Source: Arthrobacter sp. P2b (lineage in GTDB: Bacteria > Actinomycetota > Actinomycetes > Actinomycetales > Micrococcaceae). Taken from it: a stretch of 64,000 nt of DNA. Below, in pieces: positions 18,925 to 26,440 of this stretch; within the stretch, counting starts at the first letter, position 1, and each line of letters starts with the position of its first letter. The position numbers and the translations under genes were made by a program. The notes under the pieces are model-generated. The model saw only the letters and a program-made list of their open reading frames with translations. It was not told the origin of the DNA and did no database searches. The stretch covers positions 954,134 to 1,018,133 of the forward strand of contig NZ_FVZL01000001.1 in the NCBI RefSeq assembly GCF_900168295.1, read 5' to 3'.

Positions 18925-19724
18925 GCCCGATAGGCTCCGAGCCTGTCCGCAGCCTGGTGAACAGCTGCCGCGGCAGCTTCGCCGCGCCCGATCTCGGCCC
19001 GGCTTCCCAGCACGCTGAGCGAGGCCAGGATGGCGCCGTCGGCGTCCCTGACGGGCACGGCGAGTTCCACTACCTCGTGCTCAAATTCTTCGGCGGCCGC
19101 AATGAACCCGCCGGCACGGTCCCGGACCATCAGGTCCCAGACTTCGCTGGTGGAGTGGGCAGCGCCCGGCCCGCCGATGCCGATGTAGTTCACGTCGGCC
19201 AGCAGGGACTCGAGGGCTGGACGGTCAAAGTCCCACAGCAGCGCCCGCCCGGCACCCGTGCACCAGGCCGGGGTCACCATGCCCGGCTTCACAAAGCTTC
19301 CGGGAACGGCGTCGTTGCTGGAACTGCGCACCAGGATAACGCGGTATCCGTCGCGGACGGAGAGCCGTGCGCGGAGACCCAGGGCGGCCACCAGCGCCTC
19401 AAGTTCTGTCTTTGCTTCCCGGACCCAGCCCGTGTTCAATGACGCGGCGAGGCTGAAAAAGCGCTGCCCGGTCCGGAAGGGGCCGCGGTCCACGCGCTCC
19501 AGCAGCCCGAGATCGCACAGTTCCTGGGTCAGCCGGGAGACGCGGCTTTGTTCCATGTCCAGCTCTACGGCCAGCTGCGAAACGCCCAGCAGTTGGCGGC
19601 CCCGTTTCTCCCGGTCCACCACCAGCCGCACAATGCGGAGCCCCTGCGCCATCGACGACGCCTCAGCGGACGAATCCACGCTTATCTGTCCCTCCCGGCT
19701 GGAAACCTCCGCCCATTCTTCCAC
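18921..19724 (-). CDS. IclR-family transcriptional regulator
   Basis: A 267-residue regulator. The HTH is around LLGVSQLAVELDMEQSRVSR and the effector domain ends with VPVRDADGAILASLSVLG. It looks like a distant paralogue of the convergent IclR gene; both share the L-x-x-D-x-S-R-V-S-R layout. I choose GTG 19724 because AAGGGG precedes it and the longer open frame upstream has no homology-like content and is Pro/Arg-rich. The amino acid permease gene lies immediately upstream in the same direction, a plausible target. Confidence 0.8.
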   Translation of the reverse strand: MEEWAEVSSREGQISVDSSAEASSMAQGLRIVRLVVDREKRGRQLLGVSQLAVELDMEQSRVSRLTQELCDLGLLERVDRGPFRTGQRFFSLAASLNTGWVREAKTELEALVAALGLRARLSVRDGYRVILVRSSSNDAVPGSFVKPGMVTPAWCTGAGRALLWDFDRPALESLLADVNYIGIGGPGAAHSTSEVWDLMVRDRAGGFIAAAEEFEHEVVELAVPVRDADGAILASLSVLGSRAEIGRGEAAAAAVHQAADRLGAYRA

Positions 19725-19767
19725 GCCACCCCTTCTCAAACGGCGAGGCGGAAAAGGCGTGGGAAAG

Positions 19768-19824
19768 TACGACGGCGACCGTCCGGTAAGGTGCGCAACG
19801 CACCTACCCGGCAGCCGCCGTCGT
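19768..19824. repeat. Dispersed palindromic repeat, copy A
   Basis: TACGACGGCG (19768-19777) and CGCCGTCGT (19816-19824) form an outer stem. A second nested stem, AGGTGCG/CGCACCT, lies inside. The element sits between the stop of the amino acid permease and the start of the IclR gene, both on the minus strand, so it may also act as a terminator for the permease. Confidence 0.6.
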
Positions 19825-19848
19825 CCGCTTCCGCTACTTCGCAGGCAG

Positions 19849-21309
19849 TTAGTTGGCGGGCAGCGCCTTGCGGCCGTGCCGGAAGTGGAACCAGATGTAG
19901 CAGGCGGCCACAAAGGGGATGCCGAAGTAGAGCGCGGCGGCCTGGGTGGGGTCCAGGGCGATGCCAATCAGGGAGACGACGCAGAGCGAGAACGCCAGGA
20001 TGGGCACCAGCGGGAACAGCGGGGCCTTGTAGGCCAGGGCGGAGACGTCGCCGCCGTTACGGGCGAAGGCGCGGCGGTGGAAGAAATGCGATGCGGTGAT
20101 GGACATCCACACGCCCACCACGGCGAAGCCGGCCACGGAAACCAGGACCAGGTACACCGTTTCCGGGACAACCACGCTGCTGATCAGGGAGGCGAGGCCG
20201 CCCACCATGCTCACCGAGAGCGCGATCAGCGGGATGCCGCGGCGGGTCAGCTTTTTGAAGGCGCGGGGTGCATGGCCTTCATCGGCGAGCGAGTAGAGCA
20301 TGCGGGCGCAGGAGAAGAGGCCGCTGTTGCCGGCGGAGAGGAGGGCGGTGATGATGACGAAGTTCATGATGTCGGCGGCGAACGGGAGGCCGATGGCGGA
20401 GAAGACCGTCACGAACGGGCTCTCGTCCAGGCCCACCTCGCTGTACGGGATGGTGGCGGCGATGACCGCGATGGCGCCGACGAAGAAGATGAGCAGCCGG
20501 ATCACGGTGGTGCGCATGGCCTTGGGGATGCTGGTGGCCGGGTCCTTGGTCTCGCCTGCCGCGACGCCGATGAGTTCGGAGCCGGAGAAGGCGTAGAAGA
20601 CGGCGAGGACGGTGACCAGGACGCCTGTGAAGCCGTTGGGGAACAGGCCGGCCTCGGTGGCGAAGTTTTCGAACAGGAACGGGTGGCTTTCGCCGCCGCT
20701 GAGCGGGCGGAAGCCGAACAGCGCCGCGCCGCCCAGGACGATGAGCCCGATGATCGCGGCGACCTTCACGATGGCGAACCAGAACTCGGACTCGCCGAAG
20801 AACTTGGAGGACACGGCGTTGAAGCCGAAGAGCAATGCAGCAAAAATGAGGCACCAGACCCAGACCTCCACGTCCGGGAACCAGCGCTGCATGAGCAGGC
20901 CGGAGGCGGTGAATTCGGAACCGATGGCCACCGCCCAGCAGAGCCAGTACAGCCAGGCGGTGGCGAAGCCGGTGGCGGGGCCGATGGAGCGCGCGGCGTA
21001 GATGTGGAACGCGCCGGACACCGGGTAGGCGATGGCGAGTTCACCCAGGCAGGCCATCACCAGGTACACCACGAAGGCGCCCACCAGGTAGGCGATCACG
21101 GCGCCGAGCGGGCCGGCCTGGGAGATGGTGTAGCCGGAGCTGAGGAACAACCCGGAGCCGATGACGCCGCCCATGGCAATCATGACCAGGTGGCGCGGCC
21201 CCATGGACCGGCGGAGCCCTGATTCTGCCTGTTGTTGCGTTGCCGGTTGTGATCCGGCGGACTGCTCATCCAGCGTGAGCGGTGCTGAGGGTTCCACGGG
21301 CTTCTCCAA
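19849..21309 (-). CDS. Amino acid permease (APC family)
   Basis: A 486-residue, 12-helix secondary transporter of the amino acid-polyamine-organocation family. The conserved first-helix motif MGGVIGSGLFLSSG and the TM6-8 segment (FSGSELIGVAAGETKDP) place it in the AAT subfamily with GABA, proline and lysine permeases. The substrate cannot be assigned. The N-terminal 40 residues are a polar cytoplasmic extension. Upstream lie a pair of GCATGC-type inverted sites; downstream lie repeat copy A and an IclR gene. Confidence 0.9.
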   Translation of the reverse strand: MEKPVEPSAPLTLDEQSAGSQPATQQQAESGLRRSMGPRHLVMIAMGGVIGSGLFLSSGYTISQAGPLGAVIAYLVGAFVVYLVMACLGELAIAYPVSGAFHIYAARSIGPATGFATAWLYWLCWAVAIGSEFTASGLLMQRWFPDVEVWVWCLIFAALLFGFNAVSSKFFGESEFWFAIVKVAAIIGLIVLGGAALFGFRPLSGGESHPFLFENFATEAGLFPNGFTGVLVTVLAVFYAFSGSELIGVAAGETKDPATSIPKAMRTTVIRLLIFFVGAIAVIAATIPYSEVGLDESPFVTVFSAIGLPFAADIMNFVIITALLSAGNSGLFSCARMLYSLADEGHAPRAFKKLTRRGIPLIALSVSMVGGLASLISSVVVPETVYLVLVSVAGFAVVGVWMSITASHFFHRRAFARNGGDVSALAYKAPLFPLVPILAFSLCVVSLIGIALDPTQAAALYFGIPFVAACYIWFHFRHGRKALPAN

Positions 21310-21395
21310 GGTGGGGGTCGGTGCGATGGGGCGCGCGCAGTCCTTTGGTTCCGCCCCCGGGAAACGAAGAAGTGCACGTCGACAGTGCTGAAAGT

Positions 21396-21441
21396 AGCAT
21401 GCCTGCCGAATTTTCAGTCACTAAAGACATAAAGGCATGCT
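21396..21441. promoter_or_regulatory. Paired inverted sites upstream of the amino acid permease
   Basis: AGCATGCCT (21396-21404) and AGGCATGCT (21433-21441) are perfect 9-nt inverted copies, 28 nt apart, in an A/T-richer stretch 87-132 nt upstream of the permease start. The arrangement suits an operator for a dimeric or looping regulator. No -10/-35 pair is convincing. Confidence 0.45.
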
Positions 21442-21484
21442 TATGTTGCACGCTATGACGTTCGGTGACCCACACATGCTGAAG

Positions 21485-21532
21485 TACGACGGCGCCACCT
21501 GCCCATCGGGTGGAGGCGGGCGACGCCGTCGT
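21485..21532. repeat. Dispersed palindromic repeat, copy B
   Basis: TACGACGGCG (21485-21494) pairs with CGCCGTCGT (21524-21532), and an inner CCACC/GGTGG stem lies between. It lies just after the stop of the PaiB-like gene (minus strand) and could act as its terminator. The 21310-21549 gap holds only this repeat and the paired sites at 21396-21441. Confidence 0.6.
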
Positions 21533-21549
21533 GCGTCCCTCCCGGCAGC

Positions 21550-22170
21550 TCAGCCGCGAACGCGCTCCACGGCAGCGGCGCTGGCTTCCTGCCCGCTGGC
21601 CCGAAGTCCCTGGACCACCCCTGCGGCGTCCGCGGCGGAGCGGTTCTGGCTGAGCTTTTCCTTGGCCTCGATCCGTGTGATCAGCAGCTCGACGCCCACA
21701 ATGGCGCGCAGTTGCCCGGTGATGAACCGCTCGGGGGCGTCGTCAACGGCCCAGGGCTGCTCCCGGCCGCCCTCGTGCATCCCCGTCAGGCGGCGGACGT
21801 GCCGTCCCAGCCAGTCGGCGTCGTCATGGATGATCAATTCGCCGTAGACGTGCGCGGTTGAGTAGTTCCAGGTGGGCACCACGCGCCCGTGCTCGGCTTT
21901 GGAAGGGTACCAGGACGGCGAGATGTAGGCGTCCGGACCCTCGATGATGGCGAGCGCTTCACGGTGGGGCAGGGCGGAAAACTGTGGGTTGTTCCGTGCG
22001 GCGTGGGCGTGCAGTGCCCCACGCTCCCCCACTGTGGGCTCGTAGACGAAGGGGAGCAGGGTGGCCAGCAGGCCCTGGTCCGTCATGGTGACCAGGTTGG
22101 CGGCGCCGGGACTTGTGAGGAGATGGCGGACGGCGTCGGCGTCTGCTGCGAAGTGGGCGGGAATGTACAT
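21550..22170 (-). CDS. PaiB-family FMN-binding regulator
   Basis: A 206-residue protein of the PaiB/FMN_bind_2 family. It starts MYIPAHFA and contains SPSWYPSKAEHGRVVPTWNY, the family core. Bacillus PaiB represses protease and sporulation genes; actinobacterial relatives are uncharacterised flavin-binding proteins. The ATG at 22170 has AAAGGA 8 nt upstream. The EamA transporter ends only 17 nt before it, so the two are an operon transcribed away from the MocR gene. Confidence 0.85.
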   Translation of the reverse strand: MYIPAHFAADADAVRHLLTSPGAANLVTMTDQGLLATLLPFVYEPTVGERGALHAHAARNNPQFSALPHREALAIIEGPDAYISPSWYPSKAEHGRVVPTWNYSTAHVYGELIIHDDADWLGRHVRRLTGMHEGGREQPWAVDDAPERFITGQLRAIVGVELLITRIEAKEKLSQNRSAADAAGVVQGLRASGQEASAAAVERVRG

Positions 22171-22187
22171 GGTGTGGTCCTTTCGGG

Positions 22188-23123
22188 TTACGCGATGGGG
22201 GCGGGCCGGCTGAGCCGGACACGGACCGCGGCGCCGGCGCACGCGATCACGGCCAGGCCGCCGATGATCGTGGTCCAGGTCAGCGCCTCGCCCAGCAGGA
22301 GCGCGGCCCAGCAGATGCTGAGCACGGGCTGGAGGAGCTGGATCTGGCTGACCTGCGCGATGGGTCCGATGGCGAGTCCGCGGTACCAGGCGAAGAAGCC
22401 GAGGAACATGCTGACCACGGCGAGGTAGGCGAAGGCGGCCCATTCGGCCGGAGTGGCTGACGGCGGCTGGGCTGCAAACGAGATAACGGCGAGGACCAGC
22501 ATCAGCGGCAGGGCGAGGACGAGCGCCCAGGCAATGGTCTGCCACGACCCGACTTCCCTCGCCAGCAGGCCGCCCTCGGCGTACCCGACGGCGGCGCAAA
22601 TGACAGCACCCAGCAGCAACAGGTCGGCCCAGTGCAGATGCCCGAACCCGCCGGACTGCAGGAAAGCGAAGCTGATGGCGGCCAGTGAGCCAAGCACCAT
22701 GACTGCCCAGAAGGCTGCGGGCGGACGTTCACGGGTGCGGAGCACAGCGGCCGTCGCCGTCGCGGCGGGCAGGAGGGCGATGACCACGGCGCCATGCCCG
22801 GCGGGAACAGCGGTGAGGGCATACGAAGTGAGTAGCGGAAAGCCGACGACGACGCCACCGGCCACGAGGGACAGCCTCGCCCAGGTGCGGGCGGAGGGGA
22901 GTCGCTGCTTGGCCAGCAGGAGGGCTGCGGCGGCGAGGGTCGCCGCGATGACGGCCCGGCCGGAGCCGATGAACAGCGGAGACAGGCCGGCTACCGCCAC
23001 ACGGGTGAAGGGTACCGTGAATGAAAAGGCCACCACGCCCAGGAGCCCCCACCAGATCCCGGTCGGGGTGCTTGGCAGTATCACTGGCCGTTCGGCAACA
23101 GTAGCGCTACTATGTTCTCTCAT
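22188..23123 (-). CDS. EamA/DMT-family transporter
   Basis: A 311-residue membrane protein with about ten hydrophobic helices in two EamA repeats (first GIWWGLLGVVAFSFTVPFTR, second starting LHWADLLLLGAVICA). Such proteins export amino acids or other small metabolites. The ATG at 23121-23123 overlaps by two bases the ATG of the divergent MocR gene. No ribosome site is present; an extended -10 TGCTATCGT ends 5 nt before the ATG, so the mRNA is probably leaderless. MocR regulators often control a divergent neighbour, which this geometry supports. Confidence 0.85.
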   Translation of the reverse strand: MREHSSATVAERPVILPSTPTGIWWGLLGVVAFSFTVPFTRVAVAGLSPLFIGSGRAVIAATLAAAALLLAKQRLPSARTWARLSLVAGGVVVGFPLLTSYALTAVPAGHGAVVIALLPAATATAAVLRTRERPPAAFWAVMVLGSLAAISFAFLQSGGFGHLHWADLLLLGAVICAAVGYAEGGLLAREVGSWQTIAWALVLALPLMLVLAVISFAAQPPSATPAEWAAFAYLAVVSMFLGFFAWYRGLAIGPIAQVSQIQLLQPVLSICWAALLLGEALTWTTIIGGLAVIACAGAAVRVRLSRPAPIA

Positions 23124-23134
23124 GAACAACGATA
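23100..23134. promoter_or_regulatory. Interpenetrating divergent promoters with a MocR palindrome
   Basis: AGTAGCGCTACT (23100-23111) is a perfect 12-bp palindrome overlapping TACTAT (23108-23113), the -10 of the MocR gene, whose ATG begins 8 nt later. On the other strand TATCGT (23134-23129) serves EamA. Each -10 therefore lies inside the coding region of the opposite gene, and the two start codons overlap as CATG at 23121-23124. Confidence 0.6.
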
Positions 23135-24537
23135 GCAGTTCCCGCATCGTTCTGGCACTAAGGAAGTGGATTTCTGCAGCTGCCCCTGGGGCGAAGCTGC
23201 CGTCCACGCGGTCATTGGTGGCCGAGTACCAGGCGAGCCCCGTGACGGTGCAGAAGGCGCTGCAGACGTTGACGGCTCAGGGACTGGTCGAGAGCCGGCC
23301 TGGAGTTGGGACGTTCGTGCGGGCCGTCCGGACTGCGCGGCCGGCCGATTACGGCTGGCAGACTGCGGCACTGGGCGCACCGCCGTCGGCCCTTCCCTCC
23401 CAGTCCGGCACCATGCGGGACGTTCCCAACAGCGTCATGCCGTTCCACTCCGGCTACCCGGACCGGGAACTGTTGCCGGAGCGCCTTGTCCGGGCGGCCC
23501 TGACCCGCGCAGCCCGGGGTGATGCTGCCCTGTCGCGGCCGCCGGCGGCCGGCATGCCGGAGCTGCAGCAGTGGTTTGCGCAGGAGCTGGGGTCCGCCAC
23601 GCCGGCCGGGGTCTCTCCCCCGACGCCGAGCGATGTGATTGTGCTGCCAGGAAGCCAGAGTGGGCTCAGCTCGATTTTCCGGGCTCTGGTGGGTACGGGC
23701 CAGCCGCTGCTGATGGAGTCGCCCACATACTGGGGTGCGATTCTGGCGGCAGCGCAGACGGGAGTCAGGGTCGTTCCGGTGCCCAGCGGCCCTGATGGTC
23801 CTGATCCTGTGGCTTTGGACCGCGCCTTTGAGGAAACCGGCGCCCGGGCTTTTTACGCGCAGCCCAACTATGCCAATCCCACGGGAGCCCAGTGGGCGCC
23901 CGGGCGGGGCGAGGAGGTCCTGGAGGTGGTCCGCCGGCACGGGGCGTTCCTGGTGGAGGACGACTGGGCGCATGATTTTGGGATCACCTCCAACCCGGTG
24001 CCGGTGGCCACACGGGACGACTCCGGGCATGTCATCTACGTCCGTTCCCTGACGAAGAGCGTCTCCACGGCCATCCGCGTCGCGGCGGTGATAGCGCGCG
24101 GTCCCGCCCGCGAGCGCATCCTTGCCCACCGGGCAGCGGAGTCGATGTATGTGAGCGGGCTGCTACAGGCCGCCGCGCTGGACGTGGTGACGCAGCCCGG
24201 GTGGCAGACGCACCTGCGAAGCCTGCGGCAGCAGCTGCAGTCGCGGCGGGATCTGTTGGTCACCAGTGTGCGGGAGCACGTCCCGCAGGCGCATATTGAG
24301 CTGTTGCCGAAGGGCGGGCTGAACCTGTGGCTGCGGATGCCGGACGGGACGGACCTGCCGCGGCTGACGCGGGACTGTGAGGACGCCGGCGTGATGATTG
24401 CCGCGGGCACCGAATGGTTCCCGGCCGAGCCCGCCGGCCCGTTCGTCCGGCTCAACTACTCCGGCCCCAACCCCGGCGCGTACCCCGAAGGTGCACGGAT
24501 TATCGGGGAGGCTTTAGCTCGGAACGGCAGCCGCTAG
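23122..24537 (+). CDS. MocR-family regulator (GntR HTH plus aminotransferase fold)
   Basis: A 471-residue PLP-dependent regulator. A GntR-type winged helix (KLPSTRSLVAEYQASPVTVQ) fills the first 75 residues and a class I aminotransferase domain follows. The PLP lysine is in SLTKSVSTAIR and the pyridoxal-nitrogen aspartate region is VEDDWAHDFG. The ATG at 23122 starts the conserved MNNDSSSRIVLAL; the open frame upstream is antisense to EamA. The transcript is probably leaderless. It likely regulates itself and the divergent EamA-PaiB operon, in response to PLP or an amino compound. Confidence 0.9.
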   Translation: MNNDSSSRIVLALRKWISAAAPGAKLPSTRSLVAEYQASPVTVQKALQTLTAQGLVESRPGVGTFVRAVRTARPADYGWQTAALGAPPSALPSQSGTMRDVPNSVMPFHSGYPDRELLPERLVRAALTRAARGDAALSRPPAAGMPELQQWFAQELGSATPAGVSPPTPSDVIVLPGSQSGLSSIFRALVGTGQPLLMESPTYWGAILAAAQTGVRVVPVPSGPDGPDPVALDRAFEETGARAFYAQPNYANPTGAQWAPGRGEEVLEVVRRHGAFLVEDDWAHDFGITSNPVPVATRDDSGHVIYVRSLTKSVSTAIRVAAVIARGPARERILAHRAAESMYVSGLLQAAALDVVTQPGWQTHLRSLRQQLQSRRDLLVTSVREHVPQAHIELLPKGGLNLWLRMPDGTDLPRLTRDCEDAGVMIAAGTEWFPAEPAGPFVRLNYSGPNPGAYPEGARIIGEALARNGSR

Positions 24538-24636
24538 CCTTTGGGAAGTTTGCAAAAGTTTGACTCTTCCTCCACAGAGAGACCGGTGCTACGCTCGCCA
24601 TGCAGTCGCAGCATTGCGGCAATACGTGGGGCACCA

Positions 24637-25449
24637 ATGGATACGAGTCACGATAAATACCGGCAGCTCCATTCCTGGGAGGCAGGATCATCACCTAAGC
24701 CGATCACCCAGCGGAGATGGCCAAGAAGCGCCGTGTTTGCGGCCGTGACCGCCGCCGCCGTCCTGCTGACCTCATGCAGCAACCCTCCAAACACGAGCAG
24801 GGCTGTCCGAGAAGAAACCACTACCAACGCGGCAACTGCGACGCCCACTCCCACACCTATAGCTGGGACTGCTTGCGCTTCGCCTCAGAGTCAAGAAGAA
24901 CTAGCCGGGCTCACATTTGTTTGCACCGCCGACGCAGCGGGAGCGTTGATCTGGCTTGAAGCCTCCGAGTCAGAGCGCTTTACGGCCAAGCTTGCGGAGG
25001 CCGCTGCAGCAAAGGCAGCAGCGGAGACGGAGGCCGCAGAAAAGGCAGCCGCCGATAAGGCCGCGGCGGAGAAAGCAGCCGCAGATGCCGCCGCTGCCGA
25101 AGCAGCCAGGGCAGAGGAAGAGAGGGCTGCAGCAGAAAAGGCTGCCGCTGAGAAAGCAGCTGCAGATGCCGCCGCTACTGAAGCAGCCAGGGCAGCAGAA
25201 GCCAAGGCTGCCCAAGAAGCCGCTGTGAAGGCAGCACCGCCAGCGCCGCAATACATTGCTCCCGCGGCTCCACCCGCTCCTTCAGGATGTGATCCGAACT
25301 ACTCAGGCTGCGTTCCTATCGCTTCCGATGTGGACTGCGCCGGCGGAAGCGGCAACGGACCCGCCTACGTTCAGGGACCCGTGCGCGTTATCGGCGACGA
25401 TATCTATGAGCTGGACGGCAAGGACAACGACGGCATTGGCTGCGAGTGA
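24637..25449 (+). CDS. Ala-rich coiled-coil lipoprotein with excalibur domain
   Basis: A 270-residue protein. A basic N-terminus and a hydrophobic helix lead to a lipobox ending LLTSC, so it should be lipid-anchored outside the membrane. Residues around 110-195 are an Ala/Glu/Lys-rich coiled coil (units such as AEKAAADAAA) with a 27-residue period. The C-terminus (DCAGG...LDGKDNDGIGCE) is an excalibur calcium-binding motif. Coiled coils of this type span the cell wall in other surface proteins. The ATG at 24637 is chosen from the position of the signal peptide; only a weak GGGG precedes it. Its base composition is less GC-biased than its neighbours. Confidence 0.7.
   Translation: MDTSHDKYRQLHSWEAGSSPKPITQRRWPRSAVFAAVTAAAVLLTSCSNPPNTSRAVREETTTNAATATPTPTPIAGTACASPQSQEELAGLTFVCTADAAGALIWLEASESERFTAKLAEAAAAKAAAETEAAEKAAADKAAAEKAAADAAAAEAARAEEERAAAEKAAAEKAAADAAATEAARAAEAKAAQEAAVKAAPPAPQYIAPAAPPAPSGCDPNYSGCVPIASDVDCAGGSGNGPAYVQGPVRVIGDDIYELDGKDNDGIGCE
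25069..25195 (+). repeat. In-gene direct repeat coding the coiled coil
   Basis: A 46-nt unit at 25069-25114 recurs at 25150-25195 with about 90% identity, 81 nt (27 codons) apart. It encodes the repeated Glu-Lys-Ala-Ala pattern of the lipoprotein stalk, so stalk length could vary between strains by recombination or slippage. Confidence 0.7.
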
Positions 25450-25458
25450 CAGCTGCAT

Positions 25459-26283
25459 TTAGGCAGCAGGCGTGACCAGCTCTTCGCTCTTCTCCCACAG
25501 GCCGCGGGCCAGCTCGGCGTCGTAGGCCTGCGGGTTGGCCTTGGCCAGGGCGCGTTTGGCGTAGTAGGCGCCGGAGATCCAGTCGGTGCCGGGGGTGCCG
25601 TTGATCAGCCAGAGCATGGTGTCGGCGCCCTGGTCCGGGGTCAGCATAAAGCGGTTCAGCAGCGTCTTGTACGCGTACCGGAACGGGCTCGTGGACTCTG
25701 CCGCGAAGTTGGTGCGGACCACGCCCGGGTGGAAGGCCGCCGTCGTAATTCCCTGCTCGCTGAAGCGGCGGTGCAGCTCGGACGTGAAGAGGATGTTGGC
25801 CAGCTTGCCCGTGCCGTAGGCGCGGTTGGTGGAGTAGCTGTGCTCGGAGTTGAGGTCGAACAGGTCCAGCTTGCCGATGCCGTTGGCGCCGCTGGCGGTG
25901 TTGATGACCTTGGCGTTGCTGGCGGTGAGGGTGTCCATCAGCAGCGTGGTGAGCAGGAACGGCGCCAGGTGGTTGATCTGGAACGTGGACTCGTTGCCGT
26001 CCACCGTGAGTCGGCGCTTGCCCATGATGCCGCCGGCGTTGTTGGCGAGGACATCGATGCGCGGATAGTCGGACGTCAGCTGCGCGGCGAGGGTGCGGAC
26101 CTGGTCCAGTTCGGCGAAGTCGGCCACGAAGTAGTCCGCGTTGATGTCCTTGGCAACGGCGCGGGTCTTCTCGTCGGAACGGCCAACGACGACCACCTGC
26201 TCCCCCGCCTCGCTCAGCGTCCGCGCGGCTGCTGCGCCGATGCCGTCGCTGGCGCCGGTGATCACGATGGTGCGTTGGGTCAA
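25459..26283 (-). CDS. Short-chain dehydrogenase/reductase
   Basis: A 274-residue SDR. The NAD(P) motif is TGASDGIG, then NNAGG, and the catalytic pair is in YGTGK; the family serine is in NTASGANG. It resembles WW-domain oxidoreductase/retinol-dehydrogenase-like SDRs. The likely start is TTG 26283, with AAAGGA 6 nt upstream, giving the usual short run (TQRTIVITGA) before the motif. The longer open frame upstream runs through the 26372 palindrome and looks non-coding. Substrate unknown. Confidence 0.8.
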   Translation of the reverse strand: MTQRTIVITGASDGIGAAAARTLSEAGEQVVVVGRSDEKTRAVAKDINADYFVADFAELDQVRTLAAQLTSDYPRIDVLANNAGGIMGKRRLTVDGNESTFQINHLAPFLLTTLLMDTLTASNAKVINTASGANGIGKLDLFDLNSEHSYSTNRAYGTGKLANILFTSELHRRFSEQGITTAAFHPGVVRTNFAAESTSPFRYAYKTLLNRFMLTPDQGADTMLWLINGTPGTDWISGAYYAKRALAKANPQAYDAELARGLWEKSEELVTPAA

Positions 26284-26371
26284 GGGGTGTCCTTTGGTCG
26301 GTTCAATCCCGCTAGGGGTGACTCTGGCACAACGACGCCGGGCCGGCCGGCGTTCCCCGCCCCACATGCAA

Positions 26372-26421
26372 GTAGCGCCAAGTGCCGTTTTGGGGGGGGG
26401 CAAAACGGCACTTGGCGCTAC
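26372..26421. repeat. Long perfect palindrome between gntP and the SDR gene
   Basis: Two 21-nt perfect inverted arms (26372-26392, beginning GTAGCGCCAAGTGCC, and 26401-26421) flank an 8-nt all-G loop. It starts 20 nt after the gntP stop on the minus strand, so it may terminate gntP, but there is no U-tract after the stem. The two arms carry T4 and A4 runs near the loop. Its sequence is unrelated to the repeat family at 19768. Confidence 0.75.
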
Positions 26422-26440
26422 CTGGTTGGGGGAAGGGAAG

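Noticed and set aside
19258..21222. Long plus-strand frame opposite the amino acid permease
   Set aside because: It mirrors permease codons and has no recognisable domain, start site or ribosome site.
26300..26309. GGTTCAATCC, similar to a tRNA T-loop
   Set aside because: No D-arm, anticodon arm or acceptor pairing surrounds it; it lies in the region before the SDR start.
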